From the NCBI GenBank assembly GCA_963819685.1, contig CAWFXI010000007.1:372001-436000 (forward strand): a stretch of DNA of 64,000 bases, given 5' to 3'. This stretch comes from CAIUGU01 sp963819685 (lineage in GTDB: Bacteria > Pseudomonadota > Gammaproteobacteria > Steroidobacterales > Steroidobacteraceae). The translations under genes and the position numbers were made by a program. Of the stretch, positions 28,762 through 37,500 are shown piece after piece. Each line of letters begins with the position of its first letter. Positions within the stretch are counted from its first letter, which is position 1. Under the pieces are notes generated by a model. That model was not told the origin of the DNA and ran no database searches. It was given only the letters and a program-made list of their open reading frames with translations.

Positions 28762-30491
28762 ATGTCTATCGTCAATCACACAGGCCGGTTGGGTTGCCTC
28801 TGGCGGCGCCTGATCGGTTGCGGCATCGCCGCAATCTTCGCCGTGGCGGCAGCGTGCGGCGGAGGTGGTGATTCGAGTCCTGCACCCGCCCCCGTCACGC
28901 CTCCAGCTGTGTCCTGTGCGACGAAGCCCGAGGCCTACCGCTTCCTGAACCAGGCGACTTTCGGCGCGACCGAGGCCGATGCGCTGACGGTTTCAAATCA
29001 GGGCTACAGCAGCTGGATCGACCAGCAGATCGCGATCCCCGCATCGGTCCAATTGCCCCTCGTGCAGAGCTGCGTACGCTTTGCTTGCGAATCCACAGCA
29101 AATGATGGGTTCGCTGAACAACGATCGTACCGACGCCTGGATGCGCAACGTGGTTCGCGGTCCGGATCAGTTGCGCCAGCGAGTCGCCTTTGCCTTGTCC
29201 GAGATCATGGTGGTCTCGCAGGCCAGCACATTGCAGAACATGCCTTTCGCGCTGGCAGACTATCACGACATGCTGGCCCGCAACGCCTTCGGCAGCTTTC
29301 GCCAGCTGATCCAGGACGTCACGCTGCATCCGGCAATGGGCGTGTACCTGTCCATGCTCGGCAACCAGAAGCCGGACGCCGTGCGCAACATCCGGCCGGA
29401 CGAAAACTACGCCCGCGAACTGATGCAGCTTCTGACGATCGGACTTGTGGAACTCAACATCGACGGCAGCGTCCGTCGCGATACGCAGAATCAGCCGATA
29501 CCCACGTACAGCCAGGAGATCATCGAAGGCTTCGCGAACGTGTTTACCGGGTGGAACTTACGCGGGCGCACCCGGTTTCGCGCAGGCGCGCCCCTCGCTC
29601 ACGAACCAGATCCTGCCGATGCAGGCTTATGCCGAACAGCACTCGACGTTAGCCAAACGCCTGTTGTCCGTGAATGGTGTCCCGGTGACGTTACCCGCCA
29701 ACCAGACCCCGGCTCGCGATCTGGGTGATGCACTCGACAACATCGTGAATCATCCCAATGTCGGACCCTTCATATCGAGGCAGCTTATCCAGCGCCTCGT
29801 CACCAGCAATCCTTCGCCGCAGTACATTGAACGCGTCGCGCGGGTTTTCAATGCTGATAGCGGCGGACAGCGCGGCAACCTGGGCGCAGTCGTCAGGGCG
29901 ATCCTGCTCGACACCGAAGCGCGGAGTGCGTCCACTTCAGCGACCGCAGGCAAGCTGAAGGAACCGTTGTTGCGACTTACACATGTGCTGCGTGCCTACA
30001 ACGCCCAGGCGTCAAGCGGCCGCTACTTCCTGACGCCCAATCAACTCACTGGGTCGTTCGGCCAGGCGCCGCTCAACTCACCCTCCGTGTTCAACTTCTT
30101 CAGTCCGAACTATGCGCCGCCGGGCGAGATCAGCGATCAGGGACTGGTCGCACCGGAGCTGCAGTTGGCGACGGAGTACCTCAATACGCAGGTCACCAAT
30201 TACCTGTACGCGCAGGCATTCTGTTACGTGCCGAACCCGGTTCCCGGGTGCCCGGCACTGCGGCCCGATACGATCGTGCTCGATACCTCTGCTGAACTTG
30301 CTGTTGCAGCCGATTCTGAAGCGCTGGTCACGCGGATTGCGGAACGCTTGCTGGCCGGGCAGATATCCGCGCCTCTCAAGGCGGAAGCCAAGGCAATGGT
30401 TGACCGAGTGCCGGTCACCAGCGGCCCGCAACGAGTGGCAGAGGCTTTGTATCTGATCTCCACGTCACCTGACTTCGCTCTGCAACGCTGA
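28762..30491 (+). CDS. DUF1800 family lipoprotein (two +1 frameshifts)
   Basis: The N-terminus is a lipoprotein signal ending AVAAACGGGG. The DUF1800 body follows: PEAYRFLNQATFGATEADA, ANPQQMMGSLNNDR, MRNVVRGPDQLRQRVAFALSEIMVVS, PDENYARELMQLLTIG, EIIEGFANVFTGW, FISRQLIQRLVTSNP and SPSVFNFFSP. The three pieces lie in successive frames. Removing one T from TTT near 29083 and one A from AA near 29556 gives LLANPQQMM and FTGWTYAGAPGF, both as expected. These proteins are exported, found beside DUF1501 genes, and of unknown role. About 576 codons. It precedes the DUF1501 gene by 8 bp. An ATG at 28735 is an alternative start. Confidence 0.87.
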
Positions 30492-30499
30492 TAGTCACA

Positions 30500-31873
30500 A
30501 TGAATCGCCAGAACCGCCGTCGTTTCCTGAAAGCCGCAGCCGCCGGTGGACTTGCCTATGCGTTTGGTCGCACGCCCCAGGCAGTGCAGGCCGCAACGTT
30601 CGAGACTGCGGCGTCATTCTCGGACTACAAGGCACTGGTCTGCGTGTTCCTGTTTGGTGGCAATGACTCGTTCAACCTCGTCGTGCCCCGCAGCCAGGCT
30701 GAATACAACGTATATGCGGCCTCGAGGCAGAACCTCGCCATCGCGCAGAACCAGCTCATCCCGATCAACCCACTCGTTTCTGATGGCGCGACCTACGGCT
30801 TCAATCCCGCGATGAGCGGGTTGGCCGAGTTGTTCGAGCAGTCCCGTTGCGCCGTCGTCGCCAATGTCGGGCCACTGATCGCTCCTGTGACGAAAACCCA
30901 GTACCAGGACAAGTCAGTCCCTTTGCCACCGCAGCTGTTCTCGCACAATGACCAGCAGGACCAGTGGCAGTCACTGAAAGGTCGCAATCTGCTCAAGACC
31001 GGATGGGCCGGGCGCGTCGCGGATGTCATGGCGCCGCAAATGTCGGGGCAGCAGCTCGCGCTGAACGCGTCGCTCTCCGGCCAGTCACTGCTGCAGGCCG
31101 GCAACACGACTGTGCCTTACATCATGGGTCCGAACGGCGCTGTTTCCTTCACGGGATTCGGTGCAAGCGGCAATAATCTCGCGCGTCGTCAGGCGTTCGA
31201 GAGAATTGCGAAGGCGACTTTCGGTACGGTGTACGAGCGGGGCTTCGCTGAAGTTCAGCAGCGCGCCGTGCTGTTCTCGGATCGAGTGAATCAGGCACTG
31301 GCGACGGCGCCATCGCTGGTGGCGTTGCCCGACAATCCACCCACCGCACTCTCACCACTTGCGACGCAATTGCGCACTGTCGCCAAGCTCATTGCGGTCC
31401 GCGATCTGCTCGGGATGTCGCGACAGATTTTCTTTGTTGCCACGGGGGGTTTCGATACCCATGACAACCAGCTGACGGATCAGCCAGGTTTGCTCGGCAA
31501 CGTGAGCAGTTCCCTCAGATCCTTCTACGATGCCACCGTCGAGCTCGGGATCTCGAATGCAGTCACCACGTTCACCGAGTCGGACTTCGGTCGAACGCTG
31601 ACCTCGAACGGCGATGGCACAGATCACGCCTGGGGTGGCATCCAGCTGGTGATCGGCGACGGCGTCCGTGGCCAGATCATCTATGGCCAGTACCCGCGCC
31701 TCGAAATCAACGGCCCCGATGACGTCGGCGCCGGCCGCATGATTCCCACCACTTCCGCCGACCAGTACGCCGCAACCCTCGCAAAATGGTTCGGTGTCGC
31801 CCCTGCAGACTTGCCCCTGGTCGCGCCAAGCATTGGCAATTTCACGACTCAGGACCTCGGATTCCTGATCTGA
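30500..31873 (+). CDS. DUF1501 family Tat-exported protein
   Basis: A 457-residue protein with a twin-arginine signal (NRRRFLKAAAAGGLAYAF) and the sulfatase-like DUF1501 fold: ALVCVFLFGGNDSFNLVVP at the N-terminus, SHNDQQDQWQS, QIFFVATGGFDTHDNQ, FTESDFGRTLTSNGDGTDHAWGG. The metal-binding-type Asp/His positions of the family are kept. Always seen with DUF1800 partners; function unknown. It ends 10 bp from the convergent hsdM. Confidence 0.95.
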   Translation: MNRQNRRRFLKAAAAGGLAYAFGRTPQAVQAATFETAASFSDYKALVCVFLFGGNDSFNLVVPRSQAEYNVYAASRQNLAIAQNQLIPINPLVSDGATYGFNPAMSGLAELFEQSRCAVVANVGPLIAPVTKTQYQDKSVPLPPQLFSHNDQQDQWQSLKGRNLLKTGWAGRVADVMAPQMSGQQLALNASLSGQSLLQAGNTTVPYIMGPNGAVSFTGFGASGNNLARRQAFERIAKATFGTVYERGFAEVQQRAVLFSDRVNQALATAPSLVALPDNPPTALSPLATQLRTVAKLIAVRDLLGMSRQIFFVATGGFDTHDNQLTDQPGLLGNVSSSLRSFYDATVELGISNAVTTFTESDFGRTLTSNGDGTDHAWGGIQLVIGDGVRGQIIYGQYPRLEINGPDDVGAGRMIPTTSADQYAATLAKWFGVAPADLPLVAPSIGNFTTQDLGFLI

Positions 31874-31883
31874 GGCGGACGTC

Positions 31884-33353
31884 TCAAGCGCTGTTGGCTT
31901 TCAGGTCCTCAGCGATCGTTGCGAATTGCTCGAGCGCGGCTTCGAGGTCGGCAGCGATGTCGGCAGCAATGACTTCGGGGGCTGGCAGATTGGCACTTTC
32001 CTCCAGGGCTTCGTCCTTGAGCCAGAAGATGTCCAGGTTCACCTTGTCGCGTTTGGCGAGTTCTTCGTAGGTGAAGGATTTGAAGCGTTCGCTCTCCTTG
32101 CGGTCAATGCGGTTCGCCGGGTTGTAGCAGGCGACGAAGTCGTCGAGGTCGCGAGCGCTTGAGGGTGTTTTCCTTCAGCGTGAAATGCAGGTTCGTCCGC
32201 AGGTCGTAGATCCAGAGCTTCTGGGTCCAGGGCTTTTCCTGCGCGGGCTTGCGGTCGAAGAACAGGACGTTGGCCTTCACGCCCTGGGCGTAGAAGATGC
32301 CGGTCGGCAACCGCAGCAGGGTATGAACATCGGCCTGCTTGAGCAGTTCGCGGCGGATGGTTTCGCCGGCGCCGCCTTCGAATAGCACGTTGTCCGGCAA
32401 TACCACGGCGGCACGGCCGTGCTGCTTCAGGATCGTGAAGATGTGCTGCAGGAAGTTGAGCTGTTTGTTGCTCGTCGTCGCCCAGAAGTCGTCACGATTG
32501 ATGATCAGCGATTCCTTCGAGGACTCGCCCGCTTCGTTGACGATGGTGACGCTGCTCTTCTTGCCGAAGGGCGGATTGGCCAGGACGATCTCGTACTCAC
32601 CGTGCTTGCCGGCCAGCGCGTCCTTGGTGACCACGGGCAGGTCTTCTTCCAGTTCCCCGCCGATGCCATGTAGCAGCAGGTTCATCGCGCAGAGGCGTGT
32701 AACGCTGTCGACCAGTTCAATGCCGAAGAACGTCCCGCTCTTGAGCTTCTTCTTCTGGGCGCGGTCCAGGGCGTAGTGCTTTGAAAGATAGTCATGCGCC
32801 GCGAGCAGGAAGCCACCCGTCCCGCATGCCGGATCGCAGATCGATTGTCCTGGCTGTGGCGCAACGGCATCGACCATCGCGGCAATCAGCGGACGCGGCG
32901 TGAAGTACTGTCCCGCACCGCCTTTCACGTCCTCGGCATTCTTCTGCAGCAGTCCCTCGTAGGCGTCGCCTTTGACGTCGATAGACAGGCTGGACCACTG
33001 CTCTTTGTCGATCAGATCGACGATGAGCCGCCGAAGTTTGGCAGGGTCCTGAATCTTGTTCTGCGCCTTGCGGAAGATGACGCCCCAGCATGCCGGACCT
33101 CTTGCCGAGTTCCTCCAGCGTATGGCGGTAGTGGATTTCCAGCTCATCGCCGTCCTTTGCGAGCAATGCTCGGCCAGTCTTTGCCCTTGGGGATGGGTGA
33201 AGGCTTGTTGAAGGGTGGTTTGGCCTGCTCATCCGCCATCTTCAGGAACAGCAGAAATGTCAGCTGCTCGACGTAATCGCCATAGGACAGCCCGTCATCC
33301 CGCAGGATGTTGCAGTAGTTCCAGAGCTTCTGGACGAGGGTGGAAGTATTCAT
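31884..33353 (-). CDS. hsdM: Type I restriction-modification DNA methyltransferase subunit, orphan (three +1 frameshifts)
   Basis: An N6-adenine methyltransferase subunit. The N-terminal domain (LWNYCNILRDDGLSYGDYVE) is in the first frame, KDGDELEIHYRHTLEELGKR in the second, the catalytic core with motif I DPACGTGGFLLAAHD and motif IV ANPPFGKKSS in the third, and the C-terminus (DLDDFVACYNPANR to LEQFATIAEDLKANSA) in a fourth segment. All three junctions need one extra base removed (e.g. GGGG at 33081). No hsdS or hsdR follows; the next gene downstream is convergent. About 490 residues when restored, the normal length. It starts 6 bp after the nucleotidyltransferase gene. Confidence 0.88.
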
Positions 33354-33359
33354 TTGTCC

Positions 33360-33989
33360 TTAAGCTGCCCGACCTTCAGCAAGTTTTGCAAACTCAACTG
33401 CGCCTCCTAGCAGAAAGATCTTCGGTTCCTTCGCGATTCTGGAAACAAAACGGTCTTCCTCCCGGGCCTTTGACTGGAACGCTTCTTCAGTCATCACCAC
33501 CGGGTTCACTTCGCGGCCCAAGCGCTCCGTGCCGACATGACAAGCTTGAACCACGGCTGCGAAGGGTACCGACCCGACCACTAGCACATCGATATCGCTG
33601 CCGGTTCGGGCCTTGCCCTGCGCCACTGAACCAAAGACCAGCGCCAGGGCAATTCTGTCCTGTATGGGCGCCAACAGCTCTCGCAGTACATCCGCAAGGC
33701 CACCGGTCTTGCGAAAGATCCCCGCTAGTTCGTCATAGATCGGACAACCGGGATCGGCCTGATACCGAACCTGATTCCCCGAAGTTGTCCTGAGCAGGAG
33801 TCCGGCATCCGCAAGGAGCTTCAGCTCCCGATGCAATGATCCCGCAGGTACGCCCGTAAGCCGCCCGATTTCCCTCACATAGAAAGTCTCATCGGGACGC
33901 AGCAGCAACAGACCCAGAATCTGCCGCCGATAGGCGCCAAACAGAATTTCCACCAGCTGCGGCTGGTCTGGATCAGGGCTCGCTCTCAT
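33360..33989 (-). CDS. HTH-nucleotidyltransferase fusion protein
   Basis: A 209-residue protein. Residues ~15-80 form a winged helix (ILGLLLLRPDETFYVREIGRLTGVPAGSLHRELKLLADAGLL), and residues ~105-170 a minimal nucleotidyltransferase fold with VFGSVAQGKARTGSDIDVLVVG, the G-S-x10-D-x-D active-site signature. This combination is common next to restriction-modification and toxin-antitoxin genes, and DNA-binding autoregulation or a MntA-like AMPylating role are both possible. Two direct repeats sit immediately before its start codon. It is co-directional with hsdM and 6 bp upstream of it. Confidence 0.85.
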   Translation of the reverse strand: MRASPDPDQPQLVEILFGAYRRQILGLLLLRPDETFYVREIGRLTGVPAGSLHRELKLLADAGLLLRTTSGNQVRYQADPGCPIYDELAGIFRKTGGLADVLRELLAPIQDRIALALVFGSVAQGKARTGSDIDVLVVGSVPFAAVVQACHVGTERLGREVNPVVMTEEAFQSKAREEDRFVSRIAKEPKIFLLGGAVEFAKLAEGRAA

Positions 33990-33990
33990 A

Positions 33991-34022
33991 TTGAGAACGA
34001 TCGTAGCTTATTTGAGAACGAT
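33991..34022 (-). promoter_or_regulatory. Paired direct repeats (candidate operator) upstream of the HTH-nucleotidyltransferase gene
   Basis: TTGAGAACGAT occurs twice, at 33991-34001 and 34012-34022, exactly 21 bp apart, so both would face the same side of the DNA helix. They begin 2 bp upstream of the start codon of the HTH-nucleotidyltransferase gene. Placement and spacing suggest an autoregulatory binding site for that winged-helix protein controlling the downstream hsdM as well. Confidence 0.6.
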
Positions 34023-34186
34023 ATTGCCAGCACACAATCCGCGAAGCTGCTGGCCGTATCGTTTGCCAGTACCAACTTTCAATGAGCGAGTGACCTTGGA
34101 CTATGTTTCAGCCAGTCGGTAAATGTTTTTTAATGACTGCAAAAGCACTGGGCAGGCCTCACTCTGTTTACCCATTAGAGATTTAA

Positions 34187-34240
34187 CACTCGGCGTTCCC
34201 GCGGGAACGCGCAAATATAATCTATATGTTATTTTCTGTT
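34187..34240 (+). repeat. Island repeat, copy 1 (upstream of mobile mystery protein A gene)
   Basis: CACTCGGC leads into the palindrome GCGTTCCCGCGGGAACGC, then AAATATAATCTATAT and GTTATTTT. Compared with copies 2 and 3, the palindrome centre differs (CCCGCGGG against CCGGCCGG) but stays perfectly self-complementary. A TATAAT at 34216-34221 could serve as the -10 of the downstream gene. Confidence 0.8.
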
Positions 34241-34248
34241 TGCGATCG

Positions 34249-34266
34249 GATAACCCAAAGGTTATC
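34249..34266 (+). promoter_or_regulatory. Inverted repeat upstream of mobile mystery protein A gene (candidate operator)
   Basis: GATAACC-CAAA-GGTTATC is a perfect 7+7 inverted repeat ending 35 bp before the start codon of the HTH gene at 34302. The GGTTAT half-site also occurs in repeat copies 2 and 3 (TATAGGTTATTTT). It is a good candidate for autorepression by the encoded HTH protein. Confidence 0.55.
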
Positions 34267-34301
34267 GTTCAGATGTCTTCTGACCAATCGCAGGCCAACC
34301 A

Positions 34302-34727
34302 ATGCGCGGCAACGAACGAGTAACGGCTCGGCGGCACTTGGACAAACGACTGAACCCCTTACGGGACAAGGACGCACTCGCCCGTCCACCCAAGGGGTGG
34401 GTCAAAGCCATTCGGGAAGCACTGGGCATGACGACCGCGCAGCTGGCGGACCGCCTGGGAGTGAGCCAGCCTCGCGCCGTGAATATCGAACAGGCAGAGG
34501 TGAGTGGCGTCATCAGCCTTCAATCGCTGGAGAGAGCCGCCCAGGCACTCGATTGCGAGCTGGTGTATGCGCTGGTTCCAAGAAAGCCACTGGAGGAAAT
34601 TGCCGGTGAACGTGCCGTGCTACGCGCAAGCAAGCGCCTGCAAGCACCTGACACAGACAAAGAGGTTCGAGAACTCGCAGCCTGGCTGGTCAAGCAATCC
34701 GGCTCGGCGTTGTGGGAGAAGGAGTGA
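34302..34727 (+). CDS. Mobile mystery protein A (HTH regulator)
   Basis: A 141-residue protein matching the mobile mystery protein A pattern: basic N-terminus with LDKRLNPLR, then RPPKGWVKAIREALGMTTAQLADRLGVSQPR (HTH of the XRE type) and LQSLERAAQALDCELVYALVPRKPLEE. This family is normally the upstream half of a pair with mobile mystery protein B, a Fic-domain protein, on plasmids and islands. No Fic gene follows here; instead a Panacea/PemK-like pair begins 178 bp downstream. The start ATG at 34302 has only a weak ribosome-binding site. Confidence 0.87.
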   Translation: MRGNERVTARRHLDKRLNPLRDKDALARPPKGWVKAIREALGMTTAQLADRLGVSQPRAVNIEQAEVSGVISLQSLERAAQALDCELVYALVPRKPLEEIAGERAVLRASKRLQAPDTDKEVRELAAWLVKQSGSALWEKE

Positions 34728-34905
34728 GTGGCGCGAACACAAATTGCCAGCAGCATAACTGTTGCATTTCGGCAGAAATTCGCCTGGCGATTCCCGTGAC
34801 TGGGAGCTAAGTTTCAATGACGCTGGTTGATACGCCGGATCACCGAGACTATCGTAGCCGCACTTCGTCGCCCGACATTGCATCTGCACCCATGCCTTCA
34901 CCCAT

Positions 34906-35472
34906 ATGCTAGTGCCACGCGAACGCCAGAAACTCATCAACGCAATAGTGTTCTTTGCCGCGAACACCAAGTTTTGCGGCAAGGTAAAGCTGTTCAAGCT
35001 TCTCTACCTGCTGGATTTCGCGCACTTCCGTGAAACGGGGCGAAGCGTCACAGGTCTGGAATACCAGGCCTGGAAGATGGGGCCGGTTCCTCTGAGCCTG
35101 ATGCAGGAATGGGATCAGCTTGAGCCTGATCTCGCTGCGGCCGTAAATATCGTGCCGGAGCAAGTCATCGACTACATCCGTGAACGTGTTGCGGCCATAT
35201 CGGACTTTGACAGCAGTCTGTTCACCAAACGCGAGCTGCGCATGATGCAGGACCTGGCTGTCCGGTTTCGCGAAGAGATGACCAGACCGCTCATCGACTT
35301 CACTCATGCGGAACGCGGGCCGTGGGACAAGATTTGGGACGATGGCCGCGGCAATAACGAGCGAATCCCTTTCACCCTCGCCATCCGTGACGACGACCCG
35401 CATCGGGAAGCGATTCTGGAATCGGCGCGAGACCACGAAGCCATCGTAGCGGCGAACTCAAACCGCCACTGA
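34906..35472 (+). CDS. Panacea (DUF4065) domain protein, candidate antitoxin
   Basis: A 188-residue protein. The N-terminal ~120 residues match the Panacea/DUF4065 domain: LINAIVFFAANTKFCGKVKLFKLLYLLDFAHFRETGRSVTGLEY, then WKMGPVPLSLMQEW. The domain is known as a hyperpromiscuous antitoxin domain paired with unrelated toxins, and occurs in the SocA antitoxin. The C-terminal part (FTKRELRMMQDL, then PWDKIWDDGRGNNERIPF) is also family-like. It lies 28 bp upstream of a small basic protein gene, the usual antitoxin-toxin order. ATG at 34906 or GTG at 34912. Confidence 0.85.
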   Translation: MLVPRERQKLINAIVFFAANTKFCGKVKLFKLLYLLDFAHFRETGRSVTGLEYQAWKMGPVPLSLMQEWDQLEPDLAAAVNIVPEQVIDYIRERVAAISDFDSSLFTKRELRMMQDLAVRFREEMTRPLIDFTHAERGPWDKIWDDGRGNNERIPFTLAIRDDDPHREAILESARDHEAIVAANSNRH

Positions 35473-35500
35473 CTCGGCTCAAGCCGTTACCTGAAGTGTC

Positions 35501-35932
35501 GTGAATCCGGGCGAGATCTACCGCCATGACGCCTTTTACCGGAATCGCGATACCGGAGAGCTGGAGCGCAAATACTTGCTTGTCCTGGCGCATACGCCAG
35601 GCAACGATATTGTTGCCCGACTCCTGACGAGCCGCGCGCATGGCCGCTCTGAACACCCGCGCTGCTATCACGGTCTCCCATATGGCGGTTTCTATTTAGG
35701 CACGCCTGGCGCGCCGCTGACTTCGAAAACCTGGGTCGACCTTCGCTATCTGGATGACATTGACGCCTCTGCTGCCCAGCGACTAAGCCAACAGGGAATA
35801 CTGGGGCTCGTCATCACGCTATCCGAGGCTCTCTTGGCAGAGGTTCTTGAATGTGTCGCTGCTGCCGACGACACGACACGCCGGCAAGAGATCGCCATAC
35901 GCGACGTGCTGGCGAACATGCGGCGGCAGTAG
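35501..35932 (+). CDS. Candidate PemK/MazF-like toxin partner of the Panacea protein
   Basis: A 143-residue protein from a GTG start preceded by GAAGTG. NPGEIYRHDAFYRNRDTGELERKYLLVL resembles the first beta-hairpin of the PemK/MazF SH3-like barrel (GEI-x-n-R-P-x-LVL), followed by IVARLLTSRAH and GGFYLGTPGAPLTSKTWVDL. I cannot assign catalytic residues with confidence, so the toxin call rests on this partial similarity plus the gene order. Alternative: an uncharacterised nuclease or binding protein of the same fold. Confidence 0.5.
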   Translation: MNPGEIYRHDAFYRNRDTGELERKYLLVLAHTPGNDIVARLLTSRAHGRSEHPRCYHGLPYGGFYLGTPGAPLTSKTWVDLRYLDDIDASAAQRLSQQGILGLVITLSEALLAEVLECVAAADDTTRRQEIAIRDVLANMRRQ

Positions 35933-35975
35933 CTTCGTCTCGCGATCTATCCAGCGCACAGTCTTCGCGATTCGA

Positions 35976-36030
35976 CACTCGGCATTCCGGCCGGAACGCC
36001 GAAATATACCTATAGGTTATTTTTTGCAGA
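35976..36030 (+). repeat. Island repeat, copy 2
   Basis: CACTCGGCATTCCGGCCGGAACGCC followed by GAAATATACCTATAGGTTATTTTTTGCAGA. It differs from copy 1 mainly in the palindrome centre and from copy 3 by a few bases. It lies 43 bp after the PemK-like gene. The 35933-36305 stretch around it has no convincing gene; besides this repeat it contains only a hairpin (ACTTGG...CCAAGT at about 36049-36067) and the attC-like segment at 36204-36257. Confidence 0.85.
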
Positions 36031-36203
36031 GCTGGTTCGGGAACTTGGGTTTTGGCCCGAAAGCCAAGTCCGGTGCCCGCTCGTTTCCTCAACAAGTCAC
36101 AAAGTCAAAAACGATATCGATCGCACACACACCACATGGCGCCAGCTGGCGCAATGATGCCAAAGATCGAGGAGTTCGGACAACAGAAGCAAGATCGGGA
36201 GGA

Positions 36204-36257
36204 ATAACGTGCAGCATCCACAACACAGCGGCGCGTTGCTCAACGCGGGCGTTAGAC
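36204..36257 (+). other. attC-like recombination site candidate
   Basis: TAACG at 36206 and CGTTA at 36250 form an outer inverted pair. Inside is the hairpin CGCGTTGCTCAACGCG, and the right end reads GCGGGCGTTAGAC, which fits the integron R' core consensus GTTRRRY and resembles the right end of Vibrio-type repeats. The left core box is poor and the ~50-bp length is at the short end for attC. No integron integrase gene is in the window. Confidence 0.25.
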
Positions 36258-36305
36258 CTCAGATTGGAGCAAATGGAAACGTCCACGCGCTGGAGGATTG
36301 TGTCC

Positions 36306-37479
36306 ATGGCTTTTCGTACTCTCGGCGCAGCGTGTGTCGTCGTCGCGCTCGGATTCCCTGCCGCAGCCAGCAGGGCACCGGGCCGCTTACGATCGCCAGC
36401 CAAGGCAGTTTCTTCGTCGGTGGTCACGACGTCCGCTCCGAAACTCTGTCGAGCGTGGTCGGCCGCACACCTACCGGTACGGTCACGGTGGATCAGATTT
36501 ATGTGCGTTATCAAATCCCGGCTGGTTCTCCGGGCGTTCCACTCGCGTTCATTCACGGCTGTTGCCTTACGGGCAAGACGTGGGAAACAACACCGGATGG
36601 TCGGTAGGGTTGGGATGAATACTTCGTCCGCAGCGGCCACGCAGTGTATGTGATCGATCAAGCGGCGCGTGGGCGATCCGGAATGAATCCGTCAGCATCA
36701 ACAGCGTTAGGCGCGGCCAGATCGATCGCGATCAATTGCCGACCGTATCCTGCACGTCTCACGAAGAAGCGTGGACGGTTTTCAGATTCGGACCGGAGTA
36801 TCCGAAGGTCTTCCCGGGAATGCAGTTTCCGCTCGACGCCGAGAAAGAGTTCTGGAAACAGATGGTGCCTGATTGGAATCAGTCGCTGCCGACGCCCAAT
36901 CCGACGGTGCCGGCCTTGTCGGAATTGGCCCAGCGCCTGAACGGCACAGTGTTGATCAGTCACTCGCAATCGGGCATCTATCCGTTTCAGACGCGGCGCT
37001 CAGTACGAGAGGCATCGCGGGCATTGTCTCCATCGAGCCTGTCGCTTGCCCTGATGCGAACGGTGATTTGGCGCCTTACACGAACATTCCGATTTTGGTG
37101 CTATGGGGCGATTACGTCGATCAGTCGCCACGATGGTCCGCGGCTCGCGGCATGCAAGGCATTCGCCGAAGCCGTGAACAAGGTTGGCGGCAAGGTTGAG
37201 AGCGTCGTGCTGCCGGAGATTGGCATACGCGGCAACTCCCACATGCTGATGCAAGACCGGAATAGCTTAGAGATCGCCGCCTGGCTGCTGGCTTGGATCG
37301 ATCGCAATATCGAGAAAGGGCGACGAAGTAATTCCCGGACTGTGCGCTTGCGGTCTAGTATCCGAATGGAGCCGACGCGCCCAAACGGTCGACGCCGCCT
37401 GTCGCCGCGGCGCGCGGCTCATTTGGCACGTTCGGCGGACTCAAAGCGGCTTGGCTCCAGTCGCGATCTTGGAAGGTGA
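36306..37479 (+). pseudogene. Decayed exported alpha/beta hydrolase gene
   Basis: Signal-peptide-like start (FRTLGAACVVVALGFPAAA), then fragments of one esterase-like protein in shifting frames: QQGTGPLTIASQGSFFVGG, VPLAFIHGCCLTGKTWE (oxyanion region), an in-frame TAG, GWDEYFVRSGHAVYVIDQAARGRSG, FGPEYPKVFPGMQFPLDAE, NGTVLISHSQSGIYPF (nucleophile elbow S-x-S-x-G), IPILVLWGDYVD, and GNSHMLMQDRN with the catalytic His. At least four frame changes of both signs plus a nonsense codon are needed, so this is a real pseudogene. Substrate unknown. Confidence 0.8.
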
Positions 37480-37500
37480 GATCAATAGCGGGAGGTCGGG

